A stretch of DNA of 64,000 bases from Bacteroidota bacterium (GCA_027593175.1 JAQCJI010000003.1:1-64000), one strand, 5' to 3'; counted from the stretch's first letter, positions 7,174-16,664 are shown. Numbers and translations: made by a program. Notes: generated by a model from the sequence alone, not told the origin.

Positions 7174-8967
7174 ATGTCTACACAAACTTACAGCATCCAA
7201 GGGGGTGAGTTTTTAATTCGAGAAACTCTAGCTCAGGACATTTTTATTCCTGAGGAATTCAGTGAAGAACAAAAAATGATGGCGCAGGCCTGTCAAGATT
7301 TTATTGAAACGGAAATCAATCCCAATGTTGAACAAATTGATAGCATGAAGCACCCGGAGTTGGTGCCGGCACTTTTTAAAAAAGCGGGAGAACTAGGTTT
7401 GCTCGGAATATCTGTTCCTGAGGAGTATGGGGGGTTGGGCATGAGCTTCAATACCTCTATGCTGATGGCTGACATTATTGGAGCCTCAGGCTCTTTTTCT
7501 ACGACCTATGGCGCCCATACAGGAATTGGCACCTTACCTATTTTGTATTATGGTACTGAAGCCCAAAAGCAAACCTACCTCCCTAAGTTGGCCACGGGCG
7601 AATGGGCCGCTTGCTACTGCTTGACGGAGCCAGATGCTGGTTCAGATGCCAACAGTGGCAAAACTAAAGCAACTCTTTCTGCCGATGGAGCCCACTACCT
7701 CATCTCAGGCCAAAAGATGTGGATTTCCAACGCTGGCTTTGCGGACTTATTTATCGTGTTTGCCAAGATCGGGGATGATAAAAACCTAACCGCATTTATT
7801 GTGGAAAAAACCTTCGGGGGAATTACAATGAATGAAGAGGAGAAGAAATTAGGCATCAAAGGCTCTTCTACCCGTCAGGTTTTTTTCAATGACTGTCCGG
7901 TACCTGTTGCCAACATGCTTTCTGACCGAGGTAATGGCTTTAAAATTGCCGTAAATATTCTCAACATCGGCCGAGTGAAGCTAGGAGCAGGAGTACTTGG
8001 AGGAGCTAGAACCGTTACCACTCAGTGTGTCCGCTACTCTACCGAGAGAAAGCAGTTTGGGGTATCAATCAACACGTTTGGAGCGATTAAGGCAAAGTTG
8101 GCGGAGATGGCGACACGAATCTATGCGACAGAGTCTCTCTGTTACCGTGCGGGCCAGGACATTGAAGATCGCATGGGCGCCTTGGCCGCACAGGGCCTTA
8201 CCGATTCAGAAGCCAAATTGAAAGCCATGGAACAGTTTGCGATCGAATGTGCAATTGCGAAAGTTCATGGATCCGAGGTGCTTGACTACATCGTGGATCA
8301 AGGGGTACAGGTTTATGGGGGCATGGGCTACTCTGCCGACGCACCGATGGAAAGAGCGTATCGTGATGCCCGTATCTCTCGTATTTATGAGGGAACTAGT
8401 GAAATTAATCGCATGCTGATGGTGGGCATGGTGTTGAAGCGCGCAATGAAAGGAGAGATTAATCTTTTTGAATCAGCGATGGCAGTGGCTTCGGAATTAG
8501 TGTCTGTTCCCTCCTTTGAAAGTATCGATACCTCTGAGCTATTTGCTATGGAAAAAGACCTAGTACACAAATTGAAGAAGGTATTTCTAATGGTGGGGGG
8601 AAAGGCAGCAATGGCCTTGCAAGATCGGATTGAGGACGAACAAGAAATCATGATGAATTTGGCAGATGTGATGATTGAAATTTATGCGGCTGAATCGGCT
8701 TTGTTAAGAACTGAAAAATTGATTAGCCTCCGCGGGGAAGCCGCCTGTGCTTCCCAATTGGCGATGGCCAGAATTTACCTGTATGAAGCCATTGACAAAG
8801 TGGAGACTGCTGCGAAAGAGGCGATAGTATCCTTTTCCAAGGGAGATGAACAAAAGGTGTTGCTGATGGGCTTGAAACGATTTACTAAGCCGGACTTTAT
8901 CAATACCAAGGAACTTCGTAGACAAGTAGCGGATGTGATGATTGCAGAAGGAAAATATCCTTTTTAA
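7174..8967 (+). CDS. acyl-CoA dehydrogenase
   Basis: FAD-dependent first oxidation step of beta-oxidation. The 597-residue protein has the acyl-CoA dehydrogenase signatures CYCLTEPDAGSDANS and QVYGGMGYSADAPMERAYRD. The catalytic base is the Glu of RIYEGTSEINR (E406). A C-terminal extension of about 150 residues after the catalytic core resembles the VLCAD-type layout, suggesting long-chain substrates. Electrons would normally pass to electron-transfer flavoprotein, whose genes are not in this window. It is the last gene of the beta-oxidation group; the region downstream is repeat-like. Confidence 0.93.
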   Translation: MSTQTYSIQGGEFLIRETLAQDIFIPEEFSEEQKMMAQACQDFIETEINPNVEQIDSMKHPELVPALFKKAGELGLLGISVPEEYGGLGMSFNTSMLMADIIGASGSFSTTYGAHTGIGTLPILYYGTEAQKQTYLPKLATGEWAACYCLTEPDAGSDANSGKTKATLSADGAHYLISGQKMWISNAGFADLFIVFAKIGDDKNLTAFIVEKTFGGITMNEEEKKLGIKGSSTRQVFFNDCPVPVANMLSDRGNGFKIAVNILNIGRVKLGAGVLGGARTVTTQCVRYSTERKQFGVSINTFGAIKAKLAEMATRIYATESLCYRAGQDIEDRMGALAAQGLTDSEAKLKAMEQFAIECAIAKVHGSEVLDYIVDQGVQVYGGMGYSADAPMERAYRDARISRIYEGTSEINRMLMVGMVLKRAMKGEINLFESAMAVASELVSVPSFESIDTSELFAMEKDLVHKLKKVFLMVGGKAAMALQDRIEDEQEIMMNLADVMIEIYAAESALLRTEKLISLRGEAACASQLAMARIYLYEAIDKVETAAKEAIVSFSKGDEQKVLLMGLKRFTKPDFINTKELRRQVADVMIAEGKYPF

Positions 8968-8991
8968 CCACATAGTTAAAAAAAGGATAAA

Positions 8992-9231
8992 GCACCAGTT
9001 ACGAAGTATAACGTATGGATTTGCATTAAGGCCTGAATTTTGATCCTTAAGAATCTCTGTACAGTGTACTTGGTGCCTCATACTAATTATCTTGATACTA
9101 GCAGACTTGCTACTTTTTTGATTCCGAATTCTGGGTGCTGAATAATGAAGGGAGAAGTGGGTGACTGAACAAAATACCAAGAAGGAGCAGAATTCTGACT
9201 TGTTACCCTCTGGGTACTTCGTACTTGGTAC
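8992..9231. repeat. intergenic repeat island between beta-oxidation operon and SpoU gene
   Basis: The 268-nt gap between convergent genes has a left arm GCACCAGTTACGAAGTA (8992-9008) and a right arm TACTTCGTACTTGGTAC (9215-9231) that are imperfect reverse complements. Inside lies CTTGATACTAGC (9091-9102), identical to a copy at 5756-5767. No gene or convincing terminator was seen. Confidence 0.45.
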
Positions 9232-9235
9232 ACTA

Positions 9236-9772
9236 TTACCCTAAGTTTTCCAATTTGACCATCAGGTCCCAAACAGCAATACCTAGGCTCACGGAAATAT
9301 TGAGGGAGTGCTTGGTGCCCAATTGAGGAATCTCAAGCACTTCATCACAAGCATTGAGCACTTCTTCTTCTACGCCAAATACTTCGTTGCCAAAGATAAG
9401 TGCGTATTTGCTGCCTTTCTGGGGGGTAAATTGATGCAAGGGGATGGAGTTTTCTACCTGTTCCAAGGCACAGCAACGGATGCCTTCAGCTTTTAATCGA
9501 GCAACAGTTTCTAGGGCGGTGTTGCAATATTCCCAGTCGACGGACTCGGTGGATCCAAGGGCAGTTTTTTGAATATCTCGGTGTGGAGGGGTGCCGGTAA
9601 TTCCGCAGAGGTAAATTTTTTCCACTCGAAATACATCTCCTGTTCGGAAAGCAGAGCCCACATTATTGAGGCTACGAACATTGTCTAGCACCAGTATGAG
9701 GGGGGATTTTTCGGTTTCTTTAAACGCTTGAACGGATAGCCGTTTTAGCTCTTTCATGCTTAATTTCTTCAT
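9236..9772 (-). CDS. SpoU/TrmH-family tRNA/rRNA 2'-O-methyltransferase
   Basis: A 178-residue SPOUT methyltransferase that would transfer methyl from SAM to a ribose 2'-OH. All three SpoU motifs are present: motif 1 LDNVRSLNNVGSAFRTGD (about 30-47), motif 2 ALIFGNEVFGV and motif 3 EIPQLGTKHSLNISVSLGIA. The N-terminus is short, without the L30e-like substrate domain of RlmB, which fits a TrmH/TrmL-sized enzyme. The RNA target cannot be read from sequence. It is transcribed divergently from mutS, with 77 nt between the starts. Confidence 0.88.
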   Translation of the reverse strand: MKKLSMKELKRLSVQAFKETEKSPLILVLDNVRSLNNVGSAFRTGDVFRVEKIYLCGITGTPPHRDIQKTALGSTESVDWEYCNTALETVARLKAEGIRCCALEQVENSIPLHQFTPQKGSKYALIFGNEVFGVEEEVLNACDEVLEIPQLGTKHSLNISVSLGIAVWDLMVKLENLG

Positions 9773-9849
9773 CTCTTTTATTTCCTTTTCGAATCGGCTA
9801 TTTTCAGGTCTATTTTCAGAGTCAAAAGTACGACAATTCTAATTTAAGC

Positions 9850-12453
9850 ATGAGCAAATCCAAAGATGGCCAAGAAACCCCCTTGATGAAGCAGTACAAT
9901 GCGATCAAGGCAAAGCATCCGGGGGCCTTATTGTTATTTCGTGTGGGAGATTTTTACGAGACTTTTGGCGAAGATGCGGTGGTGGCTAGTAAGATCTTGG
10001 ATATTGTGCTGACTAAGCGCGCAAATGGTGCCGCCTCTCACATTGAGCTGGCCGGCTTTCCACACCACTCTCTAGATACTTACCTTCCAAAGTTGGTTCG
10101 TGCAGGCAATCGAGTAGCGATTTGTGATCAGCTCGAGGACCCGAAAAGCGTCAAAGGAATCGTAAAAAGAGGAGTGACAGAATTGGTTACTCCAGGCCTT
10201 TCCTACAACGACCAAGTACTCGATACGCGAAAAAACAATTACTTGGCCTCCATTCACTTTGGAAAAGACTGCCATGGGATTGCCTTTTTGGATATTTCCA
10301 CTGGGGAGTTTATGTGTGCAGAAGGAAATGCCGCCTATTTGGAAAAACTGCTTCAAAGCTTTACTCCTTCCGAACTGATTTTCTCTAAAGCAGCAAAAAA
10401 GCCTGCCGCAGAACTCTTAAAAAATGAATTTGTCAGTTTTCACTGTGAAGATTGGGTTTATCAGCATGATTTTACCTATAACAAACTGAAAAACCACTTT
10501 GGCACTACTAGCCTGAAGGGTTTTGGAATTGAGAATTTGGCTTCCGCCAGTGTGGCTGCTGGAGCGATTTTATATTATTTGGAGGAAACGGAACACAAAG
10601 ATATTCAGCATATTTCTTCCATTTCTCGGATCCCGGAAGATAAATATGTCTGGTTGGATAAGTTTACCATTCGAAATCTGGAGCTGGTGCTTCCTCAAAA
10701 TGAAGGCGGGGTGCCGGTTATTCAAATTTTGGATCAAACGGTGACTCCGATGGGTTCCAGGATGATGAAGAAGTGGATGGTTCTGCCTCTAAAGGACAAG
10801 CAAGCCATCGAGGAACGCCTGAATGTGGTCGATTTTTTTTACCAAAATCCCACCTTAATCGATGAAATGTTGGGGCAGTTGAAGCAAACGGGAGACCTGG
10901 AGCGCTTGATTTCAAAGGTGGTTGTAGGTAGAGCCAATCCTCGAGAGATTAATCAGATTAGACGCGCGCTCCATGTGGTGGTGCCCATTAAAGCGCTGCT
11001 TAAAGCTCAGTCAAACCCTACCCTAAAGCGCCTATCTGAACAGCTGCACCCCTGTGAGCTTCTGGTAGAGAAAATTGAAAAGGAATTACAAGAGACGGCT
11101 CCGATGCTTTTGCATCAGGGAGGAGTCATCAAGGATGGGGTAGATCCTGGTTTAGATGAATACCGTGGGTTAGCGAATAGAGGGAGAGATTATTTACTGC
11201 AGATTCAACAGCGAGAGATACAGCTAACCGGCATTTCTTCTTTGAAGATCTCCTACAACAAGGTTTTTGGCTACTACTTGGAAGTGACGCATTTACACAA
11301 AGACAAGGTACCAGATTCCTGGATTCGTAAGCAGACGCTGGTGAATGCTGAGCGATATATTACGCCAGAGTTGAAAGAATATGAGGAGAAAATCCTTCAT
11401 GCAGAGGAGCGAATGATCGCACTAGAGCAAAAATATTTCCAAGAGCTGGTATTGGAAACAGCGGCCTATGTGGTTCCTATCCAACAAAACGCGAAGGTGC
11501 TGGGAATGTTGGACGCCTTGCTCTCTTTCGCAAAAGTTGCCAGTTCCAATGGCTATTGCCGGCCTAAAATTTCCAACAATGAAACCCTTGAAATTAAAGA
11601 AGGAAGGCACCCGGTTATTGAAAAGCAGTTACCATTTGGGGAAAAATACGTTCCAAACGACATCTACCTGGACCACGATAGTCAGCAAATTCTGATTATT
11701 ACAGGGCCCAATATGGCAGGAAAATCTGCGTTATTACGACAGACGGCGCTTATTGTTCTAATGGCACAGATGGGCAGTTTTGTGCCGGCAAGTTATGCGC
11801 GGGTTGGAATTATCGACAAGGTCTTTACGCGGGTAGGGGCATCCGATAATCTGTCTAAGGGAGAATCTACCTTTATGGTGGAGATGACAGAGACGGCAAG
11901 TATTCTAAACAATCTGTCCAATAGAAGCCTTATTTTGATGGATGAGATCGGAAGAGGCACATCCACCTATGATGGAATATCCATCGCCTGGTCTATTGTC
12001 GAGTACCTACATCAGCACCCAAATTGCAAGGCAAAAACCCTGTTTGCTACCCATTATCATGAGTTGAATCAGCTAGCGAGTGATTTTCCACGGATCAAAA
12101 ATTTTAATGTGTCCGTTAAGGAGGTGGGCAATAAAGTGATCTTTCTGCGTACACTCAAGGAAGGGGGAAGTGAGCACAGTTTTGGGATCCATGTGGCTCA
12201 AATGGCTGGTATGCCCAACCCTATTGTGCTTCGAGCGTCTGAAATTATGATGCATTTGGAGAAAGATAAATCCGTAAAGGAGAAAAATGCAAAGCTTGCT
12301 AGCGTTCCTAAATCCAATTTTCAATTGCAGTTGTTTGAGATGGATCCCAAGTTAGCGGAAGCCAAAAGATTGTTAGATGAGCTAGATATCAATACCATTT
12401 CACCTATAGAAGCCTTATTGAAACTCCATGAAATAAAGAAAAAAATGGAATAA
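9850..12453 (+). CDS. mutS: DNA mismatch repair protein MutS
   Basis: Recognises mispairs and small loops and recruits MutL. The N-terminal mismatch motif GDFYETF places the wedge Phe at F35 and Glu at E37. The ATPase has Walker A TGPNMAGKSALLRQ (618-631), the DEIGRGTSTYDG Walker B/signature region and FATHYHEL. At 867 residues it is a full-length MutS1. The C-terminus keeps a MutL/beta-clamp-type tail after QLQLFEMD. Its immediate neighbours are unrelated (SpoU methyltransferase, tRNAs). Confidence 0.97.
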   Translation: MSKSKDGQETPLMKQYNAIKAKHPGALLLFRVGDFYETFGEDAVVASKILDIVLTKRANGAASHIELAGFPHHSLDTYLPKLVRAGNRVAICDQLEDPKSVKGIVKRGVTELVTPGLSYNDQVLDTRKNNYLASIHFGKDCHGIAFLDISTGEFMCAEGNAAYLEKLLQSFTPSELIFSKAAKKPAAELLKNEFVSFHCEDWVYQHDFTYNKLKNHFGTTSLKGFGIENLASASVAAGAILYYLEETEHKDIQHISSISRIPEDKYVWLDKFTIRNLELVLPQNEGGVPVIQILDQTVTPMGSRMMKKWMVLPLKDKQAIEERLNVVDFFYQNPTLIDEMLGQLKQTGDLERLISKVVVGRANPREINQIRRALHVVVPIKALLKAQSNPTLKRLSEQLHPCELLVEKIEKELQETAPMLLHQGGVIKDGVDPGLDEYRGLANRGRDYLLQIQQREIQLTGISSLKISYNKVFGYYLEVTHLHKDKVPDSWIRKQTLVNAERYITPELKEYEEKILHAEERMIALEQKYFQELVLETAAYVVPIQQNAKVLGMLDALLSFAKVASSNGYCRPKISNNETLEIKEGRHPVIEKQLPFGEKYVPNDIYLDHDSQQILIITGPNMAGKSALLRQTALIVLMAQMGSFVPASYARVGIIDKVFTRVGASDNLSKGESTFMVEMTETASILNNLSNRSLILMDEIGRGTSTYDGISIAWSIVEYLHQHPNCKAKTLFATHYHELNQLASDFPRIKNFNVSVKEVGNKVIFLRTLKEGGSEHSFGIHVAQMAGMPNPIVLRASEIMMHLEKDKSVKEKNAKLASVPKSNFQLQLFEMDPKLAEAKRLLDELDINTISPIEALLKLHEIKKKME

Positions 12454-12552
12454 GAGAGGTTTATTTAAAAAAAGAGGAGGCTCAAAGGAAAGTTATTTAG
12501 GGAGAATGCGCGAAGAAATCCCTGGACAAGGAAAAAAATGTTGGTAATTGCC

Positions 12553-12582
12553 TTGTAAAAATATTTTGAGGGCTTACATTTG
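12553..12582 (+). promoter_or_regulatory. Bacteroidota-type promoter for the tRNA-Gly/tRNA-Leu pair
   Basis: A TTG at 12553-12555 is followed after 19 nt by TACATTTG (12575-12582), a perfect TAnnTTTG -7 box. Transcription would start near 12586, about 40 nt before tRNA-Gly. Spacing and sequence match the Bacteroidota primary sigma consensus. Confidence 0.7.
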
Positions 12583-12624
12583 CAACCACAATTTACGAGA
12601 ACAAGGGTCCTCGTAGCATATTTT

Positions 12625-12697
<73 letters not shown>

Positions 12698-12698
12698 C

Positions 12699-12724
12699 AA
12701 AAAGCCCTTGAAAAAGGGCTTTTT
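12699..12724 (+). terminator. rho-independent terminator after tRNA-Gly
   Basis: An 11-bp stem, AAAAAGCCCTT with AAGGGCTTTTT around a GAAA loop, ends in a T-run. It lies 1 nt beyond the tRNA. tRNA-Leu downstream therefore needs read-through or its own promoter. Confidence 0.8.
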
Positions 12725-12773
12725 CTTTTCAGATCAAGGGAATTTGACTGAAGTATCTACATTGGTAGAGGAA

Positions 12774-12858
12774 GCCGGGATGGTGGAATAGGTAGACACG
12801 CAAGACTTAAAATCTTGTGGCCAGATCGGCCGTGCGGGTTCGATTCCCGCTCCTGGTA
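12774..12858 (+). tRNA. tRNA-Leu (anticodon TAA)
   Basis: An 85-nt class II tRNA with a long variable arm. The anticodon stem is CAAGA/TCTTG with loop CTTAAAA, anticodon TAA at 12808-12810. The acceptor stem GCCGGGA/TCCTGGT uses G-U wobbles at positions 1-72 and 4-69. No CCA is encoded. Confidence 0.95.
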
Positions 12859-12859
12859 C

Positions 12860-12887
12860 AAAAGCCCCGTAGTACTACGGGGCTTTT
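12860..12887. terminator. bidirectional terminator between tRNA-Leu and the phosphorylase gene
   Basis: A perfect 28-nt palindrome (AAAAGCCCCGTAGT and its complement) with flanking A and T runs. It sits 1 nt after tRNA-Leu and 12 nt from the stop codon of the converging phosphorylase gene, so it can serve both strands. Confidence 0.85.
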
Positions 12888-12899
12888 ATTTTTCAAGGC

Positions 12900-14555
12900 T
12901 TAGCTGTAAATCAGTCTATAGTATTCTCGGGCCATGCGGTTGCTTTCAAAATTGGCTTTGACTTCTTGCATGCCTGCCTGCACAATATCCCGCCACTTTC
13001 GCTTGTTGCTGTAGTAGAGCGGGAGAATTTCGCCATTAAGAATCTCATAGAGGTGTACCAAATCGTGGTCATCCTGGTCTTTGATGGAAAGGCTTTCGTA
13101 GTCAGCTTGAGGCACGACGAAGCTGTTTTTTCCATGTTTGGCAAACTCACAGATCCAGCCATCGTCCGTACTTAAATTGACAGAGCCGTTCATGGATGCG
13201 GTCATTCCAGAAGTTCCCGAAGCTTCTTGGGGCACGCGAGGATTGTTTAGCCAGAGGTCTGAAGCTTGCTTGAGCCGCTTACTTAGAGTCAATTCATAGC
13301 CCACACATACGGCCACATTCTTGAAGCGCTTGCTCAGGTGTACCAAAGAATTGAATACCGAGATAGCTCCATAGTCCATAGGATAGGGTTTTCCTGCCCA
13401 GATTAACTGAACGGGCAGCTGTGAATTGTTGACCAAGGCTTCAAATCGCTCTAGATCTCGGGTGATTAAGTCTGGTCGCTTATAGGCAGCAAATCTTCTC
13501 GCCCAAACAATGGTGAGTACATTGGGATCAAGAATTTTGCCAGTTTGGTCTGCAACTAACTCAAAAGCCCGCTTTTTGAGGTATTGTTTACGGTCGTCAA
13601 AGCCCGCGTTGTCTCCCTCTTCCATGAAGCGATAGAGTTTTTTGTCGGACCAATATTTCCAGTTTTGTGCATTGGTGATAGATTGAATTGTCGGTATTCC
13701 AGCATAGCCCTCCCACATTTGGCGGCTCACTTCTCCGTGTAGCTTACTCACCCCGTTGGCAGCACGAGCAAAGCGCAAGGCAGCTAGACTGTGATTGAAC
13801 TGGGGTCCTTCAATTCCTGTAAGTTGCCGTACCTCTTCTTGGGAATGTCCGTAGAAGTAGCTCATTTTTTCACAGAGGTAGAAGTCGTGTTTTTCATTTC
13901 CTGCTTCCTCGGGCGTATGGGTAGTGAAGACTACACGCTTTTGCACTTCTTCCTTTTTTCTATATTTTTTCATGAGGTAAAAGGCACAACTTACGCCATG
14001 GGCTTCATTCAGATGGTATACCTCGGGGTTAAAGGCTAGGATATCGATCAGGGTAGCTCCGCCGATGCCTAAAAGCATCATTTGTGCAATCTTAGCCGCA
14101 GTATCTGAGTCATATAATCGGTGGGTAATGGTTTGACTTAGATAGTCATTTTCAGGAAGGTCCGTGCTGAGCAGAAAAAGGGGAGCAGACTGAAATGTTT
14201 CTGGAGCTAGGTAGTAGGCTTTCACCCATACAAGCTGATTGTGTACCGGTACGGTGAACTTGATTCCGGTGTCTTCCAAAAAGCTGTAATTTTTTTCGTG
14301 CCATTCTGGCTTTAAGGTTTGGTCTTGGTGGCGAACTTGATCGTAATAGCCATATTTCCATAGAATCCCTATGCCGATCAGGTTTTGTTTCAATTCATAA
14401 GCGCTGCGTAAATGGGAGCCGGAAAGGAATCCAAGGCCTCCACTGTAGGTTTTTAAAGGTTGGTGGAGGGCAAATTCCATGGAAAAGTAGGCCACCGACT
14501 TGGAGTATTCTGGTGCTGGACTATAAGGAAGCGTATAGTTGTTGAATTGTGTCAT
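12900..14555 (-). CDS. alpha-glucan phosphorylase family protein, PLP lysine replaced by Thr
   Basis: GT35/GlgP-like protein of 551 residues. Recognisable parts are YFSMEFALHQPLKTYSGGLGFLSG at the N-terminus (split here by family knowledge), HLNEAHG, the KRPDLI segment and EASGTSGMTASMNG near residues 443-456. In classical glycogen phosphorylases the last motif reads GNMK or SGMK, where Lys forms the PLP Schiff base. Here that position is Thr (ACC codon, 13200-13202), T452. Glycogen/maltodextrin phosphorolysis is therefore uncertain despite overall homology. The ATG at 14555 is preferred; a TTG at 14588 would add 11 residues. It lies alone between terminators. Confidence 0.8.
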   Translation of the reverse strand: MTQFNNYTLPYSPAPEYSKSVAYFSMEFALHQPLKTYSGGLGFLSGSHLRSAYELKQNLIGIGILWKYGYYDQVRHQDQTLKPEWHEKNYSFLEDTGIKFTVPVHNQLVWVKAYYLAPETFQSAPLFLLSTDLPENDYLSQTITHRLYDSDTAAKIAQMMLLGIGGATLIDILAFNPEVYHLNEAHGVSCAFYLMKKYRKKEEVQKRVVFTTHTPEEAGNEKHDFYLCEKMSYFYGHSQEEVRQLTGIEGPQFNHSLAALRFARAANGVSKLHGEVSRQMWEGYAGIPTIQSITNAQNWKYWSDKKLYRFMEEGDNAGFDDRKQYLKKRAFELVADQTGKILDPNVLTIVWARRFAAYKRPDLITRDLERFEALVNNSQLPVQLIWAGKPYPMDYGAISVFNSLVHLSKRFKNVAVCVGYELTLSKRLKQASDLWLNNPRVPQEASGTSGMTASMNGSVNLSTDDGWICEFAKHGKNSFVVPQADYESLSIKDQDDHDLVHLYEILNGEILPLYYSNKRKWRDIVQAGMQEVKANFESNRMAREYYRLIYS

Positions 14556-14628
14556 TACGATTTGGGGTGAGCGAATCGAAATATACAACCCATTGCTGGA
14601 AAAGGGGGGAAGGAGGATAGACTTTTAT

Positions 14629-14684
14629 GATTATCCGCAATCCAACGATTAGTTCAAAATTAGTCTTAAATCCTGCGGATAATC
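14629..14684. repeat. 11-bp perfect inverted repeat upstream of the phosphorylase gene
   Basis: GATTATCCGCA (14629-14639) and TGCGGATAATC (14674-14684) are exact reverse complements 34 nt apart. They are followed by a GTCGAC-rich stretch (14685-14712). The position upstream of the phosphorylase start could be regulatory, or it could be a dispersed intergenic repeat. Confidence 0.4.
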
Positions 14685-14793
14685 GTCGACAGCTGACCGT
14701 CCACAGTCGACAGCACATTTTCTTACTCTTCAAACCTTATTTTCTTTGGTTACTGGTAATAAGCGGATATACATATAAACTTTAAATCAAAAC

Positions 14794-14823
14794 AAAAAAG
14801 GACCCATTTTTCGGAGCCTTTTG
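14794..14823 (-). terminator. terminator for the carboxylesterase gene
   Basis: On the minus strand AAAAGGCTCC pairs with GGGTCCTTTT, with one mismatch and one G-U pair, and is followed by T residues. It starts 5 nt after the esterase stop codon. Confidence 0.65.
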
Positions 14824-14827
14824 CTAG

Positions 14828-16492
14828 TTAAGGATTCGGAAGTGCCGTCCTTGCCGCACGATCCGGGTCATTTTGAACTTCCGAAACATCGTTGAGCACC
14901 ATCGTTTCTCCCTTTTCCACACTGAATTTGGGCCAGGAGGGCAGCCCTGCACCATTGGGGTTCCCTGTTCTCATAAAGGAAAGCAGGGAAGCAGACATTT
15001 TATCTGCAAGAGCCCGTGGGCGCTTTCCTCCTCCTGTATGGGTGTACATTCGGTCGGTATTGTCGTACCAAAAACAAATGTCTATGCAGTGAAACGCGCG
15101 CATGCGGCTGTTGTATAAGTTGGGTTCCCAGCCAAACCAGGCCATGTAAACCGGGGCGGATTGCTTGGACTTTGCATTGCCACAGGCTACCGCGTTCTGT
15201 CTGTTGGATGCAGCAAGAGTCATGATTTCAGCTGGGGATTTTCCAGGAAAATTACTTTTGTAGGCCTGATATACCGCCGCCGCTTTATCTGCAAAGCGGG
15301 ACTTCATGGCCTCAATGACTTCTGCTTCCCCAGCAGCTTCCAGGGCAGCATTGGTCCGCGTAGCCCCCCATTCGTGAAAGGTGGTACAAATAAGTAAGGG
15401 AATGGAGGAAGAATGGTCCTTGGGGTCGCTAAAAAACTCCCCCTTGGGAACATATATTCCATCCGCGACTGGACTAAAGCCACCTCTAAATCCAGGGAAA
15501 GGATTTTCTTTACTCATACGGTCCAGCGCTTTATTTGCAATATCAATATAGGTTCTCCAGGGAATGTCTTGAAGTTTGTCTACTTCTGTTGGGCCGAGAC
15601 CCGCAGCTTCCAAAACAAAGCTTCCAAGCTTTCGGCTGTACTCTTGGCTATTTGCCTTGAGCATGCTTCCGCTGAGGGCGACACCTTTGTGTACCATTCC
15701 CTTGGCTGCGGGCATGGCCATGGTGCAAGTGACTTTTGCTCCCCCTCCGGATTGACCCATGATCGTGATATTGCCGGGGTCTCCTCCGAAATTTGCGATA
15801 TTGTTTCGTACCCAATTCAGCGATGCGATGATGTCTAGCTGGCTGACATTTCCCGATGCAGCATACTTTTCTCCGCCCACACCAGAGAGGTCGGTAAATC
15901 CGATGGGTCCCAAACGGTGGTTGATGGATACAAATACGGCATCTCCTTTACTGGCAAAGTTTTCCCCATGATAGCCATCTTGTTCAATGCCATTTCCATT
16001 CGTGAAACCACCTCCATGTAACCAAACCAACACGGGTCGTTTTTTGCCGTCTGCAAGTCCATTGGTCCAAAGGTTTAGCTTGAGACAATCTTCGGATACG
16101 TCATCATAGTTCCAGTGATCCGCAAATGAAGCATGTGCATTCGCATAGCGGCGGTCCATGATTTGTGGAGCAGTATTTCCCCACCAGATGGCATCTTTAA
16201 TGCCCTCCCAGGGACTGGGTTTTTGGGGCGGCATGAAGCGGTTTTTTCCAGAAGTATTAGCTCCATAGGGCACGCCTAAGAAGGTGTATACGCCATGGAG
16301 CTGATAACCCCTGATTTTTCCAAAACTGGTGGTTGCTACAGCGATGTCATCTCCGATGTATAGGTATTGCTCGTCCTCATTCTTTTGGGAGGGCGCAGGA
16401 TCAGTGCCAGCACTGACAGTAAATGGTGCTGCGGCTAAGGCGGCGGAACTTACGCCGACCTTTTGTAAAAAGGACCGTCTACTGTTTTTCAT
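14828..16492 (-). CDS. Tat-exported carboxylesterase type B
   Basis: An alpha/beta-hydrolase of 554 residues. The N-terminus MKNSRRSFLQKVG carries a twin-arginine motif followed by an Ala-rich hydrophobic core, so the folded enzyme is probably exported by Tat. The oxyanion-hole motif HGGGFTNGNG, nucleophile elbow IMGQSGGGAK (S248) and catalytic His in AFHCIDICFW (H468) identify the carboxylesterase/lipase type B family. Substrate is unknown; family members hydrolyse carboxyl esters. No functional partner is adjacent, and the gene ends at its own terminator. Confidence 0.87.
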   Translation of the reverse strand: MKNSRRSFLQKVGVSSAALAAAPFTVSAGTDPAPSQKNEDEQYLYIGDDIAVATTSFGKIRGYQLHGVYTFLGVPYGANTSGKNRFMPPQKPSPWEGIKDAIWWGNTAPQIMDRRYANAHASFADHWNYDDVSEDCLKLNLWTNGLADGKKRPVLVWLHGGGFTNGNGIEQDGYHGENFASKGDAVFVSINHRLGPIGFTDLSGVGGEKYAASGNVSQLDIIASLNWVRNNIANFGGDPGNITIMGQSGGGAKVTCTMAMPAAKGMVHKGVALSGSMLKANSQEYSRKLGSFVLEAAGLGPTEVDKLQDIPWRTYIDIANKALDRMSKENPFPGFRGGFSPVADGIYVPKGEFFSDPKDHSSSIPLLICTTFHEWGATRTNAALEAAGEAEVIEAMKSRFADKAAAVYQAYKSNFPGKSPAEIMTLAASNRQNAVACGNAKSKQSAPVYMAWFGWEPNLYNSRMRAFHCIDICFWYDNTDRMYTHTGGGKRPRALADKMSASLLSFMRTGNPNGAGLPSWPKFSVEKGETMVLNDVSEVQNDPDRAARTALPNP

Positions 16493-16631
16493 AGATTATT
16501 TGGGCTACAATTAAATGCTTAAGTTGTGCCTTAAATCCAAGAAAATCAAGTCTTTGCTTTGCGAAGTGTTGAGCGGAAAAAATTGGCCATTGGACAGGGA
16601 ATCCTACATAAGGACGGATTGTAAAGCAAAT

Positions 16632-16664
16632 AAAAAGCCGTTGGGCAACAAAGACCAACGGCTT
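16632..16664 (-). terminator. terminator for the M28 peptidase gene
   Basis: AAGCCGTTGG (16635-16644) and CCAACGGCTT (16655-16664) form a perfect 10-bp stem with a 10-nt loop. On the minus strand it is followed by TTTTA. A perfect DnaA-box 9-mer (16670-16678) lies between it and the stop codon. Confidence 0.8.

Noticed and set aside
8704-9180. 158-codon minus-strand frame over the acyl-CoA dehydrogenase end and repeat island
   Set aside because: Half of it is antisense to conserved coding sequence and half is repeat DNA.
15413-15838. 141-codon plus-strand frame inside the carboxylesterase
   Set aside because: Lies opposite conserved catalytic regions of the esterase and has no recognisable protein features.
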